Shown here piece by piece: positions 7,918 through 13,828 of a stretch of DNA of 31,659 nucleotides. The notes below the pieces were generated by a model that saw only the letters and a list, made by a program, of their open reading frames with translations, was not told the origin of the DNA and did not search any database. Within the stretch, counting starts at the first letter, position 1, and every line of letters begins with the position of its first letter. Source of the DNA: an uncultured Porphyromonadaceae bacterium (GTDB lineage: Bacteria; Bacteroidota; Bacteroidia; Bacteroidales; Muribaculaceae); the NCBI GenBank assembly GCA_902462525.1, contig CABQCA010000009.1, positions 1-31,659 on the forward strand, read 5' to 3'. A program made the translations under genes and the position numbers.

Positions 7918-8508
7918 ATGAAGAAACTGTCTCTTACAGTAAAGACATTTATGGCATGCGCTCTGGTAGCAGCAGCAGCATCGTGCTCCAAGCAGGAAGC
8001 CACTCCCGCGGCAGCGCCTCAGGGCGACACCACCGCCGCTGCTCCGGCTCTCAAAATTGCCTACATCGACGCCGACTCCATAATGAGCGCCTACACCCTT
8101 GCACGCGAAATCGCAGAGGAAGGACAGCGCCTGATGAACAACTATCAGCGCCAGGAGCAGTCGAAGCAGCAGGAAATCCAGGCTTTTGGCAATAATATCG
8201 AGCAGAAACGCAATAATAATGTATATCTCTCCGAGGCCTCGTTCAACGCCGATGTCGAGAAACTGCAGAAGATGCAGAACGACGCCGCCCGCTCTCTCGG
8301 CAACCAGCAGAACCAGATACAGAACACCATCGCGCAGGCTCAGGCACGTCTGCAGGACTCGATCATGAGCGCCGTCAACGCCTACAACGCCACCAAAGGC
8401 TACGACGCCATCCTCATGCGCGAAGCCGGCGTATATTTCAACCCAGCCCTCAACGTCACCGACGACATCATCGCAATCCTCAACTCTCGATATCCCGCCG
8501 CCAAATAA
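7918..8508 (+). CDS. OmpH/Skp-like coiled-coil lipoprotein
   Basis: The 196-residue protein starts with a lipoprotein signal ending at Cys23 (AAAASC), followed by an Ala/Pro/Thr linker to about residue 42. The rest resembles the OmpH/Skp chaperone fold: a first strand KIAYIDADSIM, a long glutamine-rich coiled coil at about 60-140 (heptads with Q, E, K), and a C-terminal segment YDAILMREAGVYFNPALNVT, close to the family's last strands. Skp holds unfolded outer-membrane proteins in the periplasm; here the lipid anchor would tether it. It follows the small membrane gene and ends at a strong terminator (8587-8621). Confidence 0.8.
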   Translation: MKKLSLTVKTFMACALVAAAASCSKQEATPAAAPQGDTTAAAPALKIAYIDADSIMSAYTLAREIAEEGQRLMNNYQRQEQSKQQEIQAFGNNIEQKRNNNVYLSEASFNADVEKLQKMQNDAARSLGNQQNQIQNTIAQAQARLQDSIMSAVNAYNATKGYDAILMREAGVYFNPALNVTDDIIAILNSRYPAAK

Positions 8509-8586
8509 GCTCAAATTGAAGTGAATAAGGTGAAAAGTGAAATTCAGGCTACGCCTGAGTCAAGATAATAGAACCATCTCACAAGC

Positions 8587-8621
8587 TGTGCCGCAGAGAA
8601 CATCTTTGCGGCACATTTTTT
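8587..8621 (+). terminator. Intrinsic terminator after the OmpH-like gene
   Basis: TGTGCCGCA (8587-8595) pairs perfectly with TGCGGCACA (8607-8615), followed by six T. Confidence 0.8.
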
Positions 8622-8810
8622 GTCGGGTGATGCGAGGAGGTTTTCAATGTCGCGGCAGGTCATTTGCTACAGCCATTCTCCGCACCGCATCGTAACCTTG
8701 CAGCACATAGGCCTTAGCCACCCGATGCAATAAATAATATATTAGGGGGGGGAGCGTATATGAATTTTTATAGTTTATAAAAATTTACAGAGTAAAAAGT
8801 CAAGAGAGAG
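8622..8810. other. Gene-poor remnant with a G-tract
   Basis: No intact gene. On the minus strand a fragment ending at the TGA at 8644-8646 reads HRVAKAYVLQGYDAVRRMAV and a few more residues, which looks like real protein sequence and may be the tail of a lost gene. A run of eight G lies at 8745-8752, after which the DNA becomes AT-rich up to the nuclease remnant. Confidence 0.35.
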
Positions 8811-9261
8811 ATGTATCTTCTTTATAGTGAGGAATCTATAAATTGCCCACAACTTGTTGGCACATCTAAAGGTATCAATGACGATATTGTCTTCTCTGTT
8901 CCGTGGGGACATCATTGTACTCTGATAGATAAATATTTCGAAAAAGGAGAACGGGATCCCGCGTTATCCTATGCCCATAAGGTTGCCGAAGAAGGTCGGT
9001 CGAGAAATGACCGAACCATACAAAGAGCGCGAACTTAAGAAGGCTTTGATGGCGAATATCTCCCGCTTTCTTCTTGAACTCGGCTCCGGGTTTGCTTACG
9101 TCGGTGAAGAATATCGTCTTAAGGTAGGACATACAGAACAATTCATTGATTTGCTGTTCTATAACATAAAATTGCACGCCTATTGTGTGATAGAAGTCAA
9201 GACCGGCACATTCGGAGCCGGAGATATAGGTCAACTCGGTACATACATGACACTGAAATAG
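8811..9261 (+). pseudogene. Remnant of a DUF1016 (YhcG-type, PD-(D/E)XK) nuclease gene
   Basis: Two frames hold pieces of one protein family. The first (8811-9038) contains DIVFSVPWGHH, the link helix of DUF1016 proteins, then AHKVAEEGRSRN. The second (to 9261) contains YKERELKKALMANISRFLLE, GFAYVGEEYRLKVG, FIDLLFYNIKLHAYCVIEVK and GDIGQLGTYM, the PD-(D/E)XK nuclease core with Asp and Glu-x-Lys. The N-terminal domain is missing, the segment between the two parts (normally with a PYxFDFL motif) is lost with a frame change near 9000, and the C-terminus stops early after GTYMTLK. DUF1016 proteins often travel with restriction-modification or other defence genes. The gene is broken. Confidence 0.75.
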
Positions 9262-9315
9262 GGCTTATCATGCACTGATGGGACATTTGTCACATCAAAT
9301 ATCGATTATTAGTTG

Positions 9316-9323
9316 TAACTTTG
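9316..9323 (+). promoter_or_regulatory. -7 promoter element of the radical SAM / DMP19 / TonB operon
   Basis: TAACTTTG matches TAnnTTTG exactly, 22 nt before the ATG at 9346. The nearest TTTG (9286-9289) is 26 nt upstream of it, longer than usual. Confidence 0.5.
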
Positions 9324-9345
9324 CGTAATTACGGATAATAGACTC

Positions 9346-9969
9346 ATGAAAGAGCAACGGGCAAAGATAATAGGCATCGCACGGCATCGACTTTCGACCG
9401 ATGGCGATGGCGTAACTACGCTTGTTGCCTTTCATGGCTGTACACTCCATTGTCGATATTGCCTGAATCCACAGTCGCTGGACGACGGCGGACGTTTCCG
9501 TGAGTATTCACCCGAAGAACTATATGCCGAAACGCGCATCGACGAGCTTTATTTCATCGCTACAAACGGCGGTGTGACTTTCGGCGGCGGAGAACCATGT
9601 CTGCGTCCGCAGTTTATCCGGGAGTTCCGCGAACTGTGTGGTTCCGCATGGCAGCTCAATTTGGAAACATCGCTCAACGTTCCGTCTGCCAACATCGAGG
9701 CTCTGCTACCGGTGATCAATACCATGATTATCGACATCAAGGATATAAGTCCTGACATTTACCGCAGCTACACAGGCCAGAGCAACGGCCTTGTCCTTGA
9801 CAATCTGCGCCTGATAGCGGAGTCCGGACGACAAAACGACTGCATAGTCCGCATACCGCTGATACCGGACTATAATACCGATACAGACCGCGAGGCAAGT
9901 CGCAAGGCTCTTGAAGATCTCGGCTTCGACCGATTCGATTTATTCACCTATCAAATACGCAAACACTGA
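9346..9969 (+). CDS. PflA/YjjW-like radical SAM activase
   Basis: The 207-residue protein has the cluster motif CTLHCRYC (Cys32, Cys36, Cys39), a FGGGEP motif at about 79-84 that contacts the S-adenosylmethionine amino group, and NLETSLN and MIIDIKD strands. This short single-cluster form is like the activases of glycyl radical enzymes (PflA, NrdG, YjjW). No glycyl radical enzyme gene is nearby, so its target is unknown; the downstream four-cysteine TonB-domain protein is the natural suspect, from operon layout only. Its stop is two bases before the next start, so the three genes form one operon. It ends in KH followed by TGACTATG, the same junction found after the next gene. Confidence 0.82.
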   Translation: MKEQRAKIIGIARHRLSTDGDGVTTLVAFHGCTLHCRYCLNPQSLDDGGRFREYSPEELYAETRIDELYFIATNGGVTFGGGEPCLRPQFIREFRELCGSAWQLNLETSLNVPSANIEALLPVINTMIIDIKDISPDIYRSYTGQSNGLVLDNLRLIAESGRQNDCIVRIPLIPDYNTDTDREASRKALEDLGFDRFDLFTYQIRKH

Positions 9970-9974
9970 CTATG
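9964..9974. repeat. Left copy of the junction direct repeat
   Basis: CACTGACTATG spans the stop of the radical SAM gene and the start of the DMP19-like gene. An identical copy lies at 10968-10978, at the other end of that gene. Confidence 0.7.
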
Positions 9975-10973
9975 AATAAAAAACCGATGTACATTATTGG
10001 AACTATTTTATGCTCCATATTGGCCACAATAGCAATCATTCTCTTTTTTATCACAACGGGAAAGGATAGAGATGCATTCAAAATTATTTACATCTGTTTC
10101 GCTATATGGATGGTATTCGGTATTTATCGTGGAGTCTTCCATATATTTCAAAAATCAAAGAAGATCCTGAGTCCGACTTTTGAGGGGGTAGCATACAACG
10201 TCACTCCAGTTCCCAATCATAAAGTCATAAAAGACTTTTTTAACCCATTGACTATGCGATTTCGCACAATAGGTTCGTTGTTCATCATTTGCACACTGTG
10301 GGTCTGCATGATATATTTCAGCCCTAAATTCGCAATTTGGTTCTGGGTATTACTTGTTGTGACTATCATAGTTAAGGGGTTTCTACTTATTCGTCATTTA
10401 CAACTTAATGAAGCGCAGAATACTCTTGGGAAAATTATACTTGAACAGACCGGAGATATTGATGTATGTCGATATGATGTAACTCCTCAACTCATCAACG
10501 CAGCTGATACAACGCCCGAAGATGTGATTGATCCCATAAGACCCTACGTAAATATTTCAGGAAGTCATGAAGACTATTTGAAAGATATGTCGCAATTCAG
10601 CATAGAGCAGCGTCACATACTTTCAGTCAACTTGTACATTTCAGAGGTATATGGTGATGGTCATTATGAATTTTTTACTGATTCAGTCGGAATGGTGTAT
10701 CTTGATGCGATTGAGGGGCTAAAAGCTATTGGCGCAGAAAAGTATGCAATGATTCTTGAAGAGGCGATTTCTGCTTTTGATGGCAAAAACCGACCTGTGT
10801 TTGACCTGAAGCAACGAGTTGACATAATCGATGAGCTTGGCCTTGATTTTGAGAAAGCCGATGATGCGATGTATTCATTGGATGAATACGGCGAGAAAAT
10901 TACGGATATGCAGATGGCTTATATTCGCTCTCATGTCAACAACTTTCTTTTCGACAATCCACAAAAGCACTGA
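9972..10973 (+). CDS. Membrane protein with C-terminal DMP19-like (DUF4375) domain
   Basis: The 333-residue protein has four hydrophobic segments in its first half (about residues 7-28, 38-55, 98-116, 121-139). The second half, from about residue 205, reads FSIEQRHILSVNLYISEVYG, GHYEFFTDSVGMVYLDAIEG and LKAIGAEKYAMILEEAISAF, which fits the DMP19/DUF4375 family, a small soluble helical fold seen in many bacteria with no settled role. The gene is clearly richer in A and T than its neighbours. It lies between the radical SAM gene and the TonB-domain gene with two-base gaps on both sides, and both junctions carry CACTGACTATG. That suggests it was inserted into an older two-gene operon. Confidence 0.6.
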   Translation: MNKKPMYIIGTILCSILATIAIILFFITTGKDRDAFKIIYICFAIWMVFGIYRGVFHIFQKSKKILSPTFEGVAYNVTPVPNHKVIKDFFNPLTMRFRTIGSLFIICTLWVCMIYFSPKFAIWFWVLLVVTIIVKGFLLIRHLQLNEAQNTLGKIILEQTGDIDVCRYDVTPQLINAADTTPEDVIDPIRPYVNISGSHEDYLKDMSQFSIEQRHILSVNLYISEVYGDGHYEFFTDSVGMVYLDAIEGLKAIGAEKYAMILEEAISAFDGKNRPVFDLKQRVDIIDELGLDFEKADDAMYSLDEYGEKITDMQMAYIRSHVNNFLFDNPQKH

Positions 10974-10978
10974 CTATG
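10968..10978. repeat. Right copy of the junction direct repeat
   Basis: CACTGACTATG spans the stop of the DMP19-like gene and the start of the TonB-domain gene, 1004 bp from the identical left copy at 9964-9974. Confidence 0.7.
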
Positions 10979-11752
10979 GCACGAGGAAAGCAGACCTGCA
11001 AGATTCTGAAAGAGATACGCCGGCAGATTGCCGAGGCCAACGGCATAGAGTTCGCCACATCGGAATGTCGCTACCGTGGCGACTGCCTCGGCACATGTCC
11101 CAAATGCGAAGCCGAGGTGCAATACCTGGAGCAGCAACTTCAAGCCCGCTCCCTCGCCGGGAAAGCCATCGTCCTCGCCGGTATCTCGGCGGGCATGATT
11201 ATCATGTCCGGTTGCAACGGAACGACATCAACGAATCAATCCGATGAAATTTTGCAGGGCGAACCTGAGATACCAATTGAGCAGATTGAGGTACAGGACA
11301 CAATCGAGGAAGACGAACTGCCGATGATTGAGGATTCAGTAGCCGTTAAAAAAGGAGAAATTGACGTTACCGAATATCTTGTTGTTGGAGAAATTACCGA
11401 TCCGGAACAAGAAGATACGGTAAATGAAGCTGTTCTCCCTACATTCCCCGGTGGTGATGAAAAACTGAAGGAATGGATTTCACAACATGTTCAATACCCT
11501 CAAAATGCTTATGACTCCCATATTCAAGGACGAGTTGTAGTCCAAGTCCTGATTAAAGAAGATGGCTCAGTCGAAGATGCAAAAATTGTAAGATCAGTCT
11601 GTCCTTCATTGGATGAGGAAGCACTCCGTGTAGTAAGAACTTTGCCCAAATTCATGCCTGCCACCCGCAATGGTAAAGCGGTTGAATATTTGTTTTTTAT
11701 TCCCATAGTATTTCGATTAGATGATGATTTGAAAAATCATGCAGTAGAGTAA
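10976..11752 (+). CDS. TonB-domain protein with N-terminal four-cysteine motif
   Basis: The 258-residue protein has three parts. Residues 1-60 are hydrophilic and carry Cys31, Cys37, Cys41 and Cys44 in ECRYRGDCLGTCPKCEAEV, a likely metal or Fe-S site. Residues about 60-79 form a hydrophobic helix ending at Cys80 (IIMSGC), which also looks like a lipobox. After an acidic linker, residues about 155-252 are a TonB C-terminal domain (FPGGDEKLKEWISQHVQYP, GRVVVQVLIKEDGSVEDAKI). If the helix is a plain anchor, the cysteines are cytoplasmic and the TonB domain periplasmic. Proteins with this N-terminus next to a radical SAM activase recur in Bacteroidales, to my recollection. It may be the substrate or partner of the radical SAM enzyme two genes upstream. 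Confidence 0.75.
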   Translation: MARGKQTCKILKEIRRQIAEANGIEFATSECRYRGDCLGTCPKCEAEVQYLEQQLQARSLAGKAIVLAGISAGMIIMSGCNGTTSTNQSDEILQGEPEIPIEQIEVQDTIEEDELPMIEDSVAVKKGEIDVTEYLVVGEITDPEQEDTVNEAVLPTFPGGDEKLKEWISQHVQYPQNAYDSHIQGRVVVQVLIKEDGSVEDAKIVRSVCPSLDEEALRVVRTLPKFMPATRNGKAVEYLFFIPIVFRLDDDLKNHAVE

Positions 11753-11771
11753 ATGCTTAGGCATGTTTTTT
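11753..11771 (+). terminator. Weak terminator after the TonB-domain gene
   Basis: ATGC (11753-11756) pairs with GCAT (11761-11764) around TTAG, followed by G and six T. The stem is short but the T-tract is good. Confidence 0.4.
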
Positions 11772-11844
11772 GTTTTAGAAACGTGGAGGGCTAAAACATG
11801 AACAAAATCTAAAACATCGGGCGGAACCGAAGCGAGATGACAGG

Positions 11845-11880
11845 ACCGGGCCGCGAAGCATCAGTCCTTCGCGGCCCGGT
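11845..11880. terminator. Strong hairpin between convergent genes
   Basis: ACCGGGCCGCGAAG (11845-11858) pairs perfectly with CTTCGCGGCCCGGT (11867-11880) around an 8-nt loop. It lies between the plus-strand TonB-domain gene and the minus-strand secreted protein, 24 bp past the latter's stop. T-tracts are poor on both sides, so it may be a bidirectional terminator or transcript-end stabiliser. Confidence 0.55.
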
Positions 11881-11904
11881 GTATTATCAGAGTATGTTTA
11901 TATT

Positions 11905-13671
11905 TCAGAGGGCTACTTTGGTGGTGCGGGAGCCCTGACGGCGGATAAAGATGCCGTTCGAGGGATTGGCCACACGGATACCCTGGAGGTTGTAGTACTC
12001 TGCGGCAGCGTCGGTGTCGTCGGCTTCGATGCCTTCAATGCCCGTGGTCATGTCGGCGGGCAGTTTCACTTTCGCTGCCAGAATGCCCCATTTTACGGGA
12101 GCTGCGGTAGTCGAGCCGTCGGAGAGACCGAAAGCCTGGTTGCCGCGGGCAGTGAGGTAGGCGCTGCCGTCCTTTTCATCATAAGCTATTACCTGGCTGG
12201 AGGGAACACCGCCTTTGGTGATGATATTGTTCTGTCCCTCGGCGAGATCGCCCTCGAGAGTCGTGGCGTCGTAGCGGCGCAGGAATACACCCACGTTGGC
12301 GTTCATCACATATCCGTAGACATAGATATAATTAGTGTGTGTGGGATTCTGGAGCACTTTGAAGTAGCCGGTAAGACCAGTCTTCGCCTGAGCCACGGGC
12401 TCGTTCCAATCGTCGTCGCGGCTGTTGCGTGCGGCGAGCCATGTGCCGTCGGCAGCATCGAATTTGATTATGAAACCCTCGCGCACAGAGCCCTGGGAGG
12501 AGGCTACGGTTTTTGTAGCCTCGCCGGGGTCGGTGATTTTGAGATTGTACTGGCCACAAAGCCAGAGGGTACCGCCCACGGCTGTGATACCGCAGTTCTG
12601 GTAGCCTTGTTTTCCGCCTACGGCTTCGCCCTTGAGGCATTTTGCCCACAGAGGCTTGAGAGAAGTGTCGGTGCTCATGATTATAGGATTGAAGACGCCG
12701 TCGGAGGTTGTGGCCATGCTGATGTCACCGGCCTTGAGAGGTGTGCCATCCGACTTGGCGTAGCCCAGCACGTAGAGTTTGCCGTTGTCGAACTCGATGT
12801 CCTGGCAGTATGTGGCCGTAGTCGTGCCCTCGAGAGTGAGACTGTTACGGTAGTAGCCGTCGGCATCAAGGCCCAGAAGGAGGAAATCGCCTACCGTATT
12901 CTGTGAGTCGCCGTTCCAGGTCTGCAGGCCTGTGCCGGTGGGAGTGAGCGTGACAGTTCCGTCGGCCTTGGCAAAAGTGAAGGGAGTCCGGTAGTTGAGT
13001 GCGATGTAGATGTTGTCGCTGTCGTCGCCGGCCACCTTATTGAGGTTGAAAGTATCGGCCCAGAAGTCGGCATAGTGGCCGGTGGCGCCTTCCCGGGGTT
13101 CTGTCGAAGCATCGGCCATGCGGAGCCACGAAATGGCGCCTTCGGCTGTCACCTTGAAAATCATCATGCGGTAGTAGCGGCGTTCGCAGGTCCACGGGAC
13201 TTCGGTCTTTGCGCCGGTGGCATCGACAAGGGCGATGTTGCGGTCGGTATATCCGTCGGTGTGGCGTACTTTTGCCACTACCACAGCACCGCCGTCGGCT
13301 GTAGGCACCACGCCGCCCGAATTGTTGGCGAAGTCACCGCTGTTGCTGTAGACCACCCACTGCCTGTTGCCGTCGGCATCGGTTTTGATGAGGGTAAGGT
13401 TGCCGTTGTTCGACGTGCCGGAGTAAGCGGCGCCGCTGAAAATCACCTCGCCGGCATAGCTGATGTCGAGACCGTCGGCATCGTTGCTGCCGTAGTTGCC
13501 CAGCCAGTAGATGCCGCCTTTTTTACCGATTGCCACATCGGTGGCCTGGTCGCCGGCTGCCGTAGGACCGTCTATGATGTTTGCCCAGGCCGACTGCACA
13601 CCCGGAGTGGTGCCTGCCGCGGCCGTAAGAGCCAGCAGTGCAGCGCAGAAAATGAGTAGTATTTTTTTCAT
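11905..13671 (-). CDS. Secreted protein with type IX sorting tail, beta-propeller-like
   Basis: The 588-residue protein starts with a signal peptide (MKKILLIFCAALLALTAAAG). The body has repeated units of the type GDQATDVAIGKKGGIYWLG, LTLIKTDADGNRQWV and DDSDNIYIALNY, like the repeats of SBBP/propeller-type surface proteins. The last 33 residues (YYNLQGIRVANPSNGIFIRR and onward to TTKVAL) are a typical type A C-terminal domain of type IX secretion cargo, normally cut by PorU, whose gene lies at 23607 here. It should end on the cell surface or outside. The ATG at 13671 is chosen for the signal peptide; the open frame runs further upstream without meaning. It is transcribed divergently from the TonB-receptor operon, which suggests a link. 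Ligand unknown. Confidence 0.8.
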   Translation of the reverse strand: MKKILLIFCAALLALTAAAGTTPGVQSAWANIIDGPTAAGDQATDVAIGKKGGIYWLGNYGSNDADGLDISYAGEVIFSGAAYSGTSNNGNLTLIKTDADGNRQWVVYSNSGDFANNSGGVVPTADGGAVVVAKVRHTDGYTDRNIALVDATGAKTEVPWTCERRYYRMMIFKVTAEGAISWLRMADASTEPREGATGHYADFWADTFNLNKVAGDDSDNIYIALNYRTPFTFAKADGTVTLTPTGTGLQTWNGDSQNTVGDFLLLGLDADGYYRNSLTLEGTTTATYCQDIEFDNGKLYVLGYAKSDGTPLKAGDISMATTSDGVFNPIIMSTDTSLKPLWAKCLKGEAVGGKQGYQNCGITAVGGTLWLCGQYNLKITDPGEATKTVASSQGSVREGFIIKFDAADGTWLAARNSRDDDWNEPVAQAKTGLTGYFKVLQNPTHTNYIYVYGYVMNANVGVFLRRYDATTLEGDLAEGQNNIITKGGVPSSQVIAYDEKDGSAYLTARGNQAFGLSDGSTTAAPVKWGILAAKVKLPADMTTGIEGIEADDTDAAAEYYNLQGIRVANPSNGIFIRRQGSRTTKVAL

Positions 13672-13697
13672 ATCGATTTGTGATTGATTTTTCGGTG

Positions 13698-13728
13698 CAA
13701 AATTACTCAGCACAGAAATACGGCGAAA
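13698..13728 (-). promoter_or_regulatory. Promoter of the secreted protein
   Basis: Minus strand TAATTTTG (13698-13705) matches the -7 consensus. TTTCG (13724-13728), an imperfect -33, lies 18 nt upstream of it. Confidence 0.55.
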
Positions 13729-13787
13729 TACCCAATTTAAGTTAAAAACGGGCCTCGGGCGCCATCCGAAATACTCAAAAGTGGTTA

Positions 13788-13818
13788 TTTGGCATACGCA
13801 CACATGTAAGTAATTTTG
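13788..13818 (+). promoter_or_regulatory. Promoter of the TonB-receptor operon
   Basis: TTTG (13788-13791), 19 nt, TAATTTTG (13811-13818) is an exact fit to the Bacteroidota housekeeping promoter. The start codon follows 10 nt after the -7 element, so the leader is very short. Confidence 0.75.
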
Positions 13819-13828
13819 CAGTGCAATC

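Noticed and set aside
8644..8729. Minus-strand coding-like tail beginning HRVAKAYVLQGYD
   Set aside because: Too short and without a recognisable family; kept only as a remark in the remnant region.
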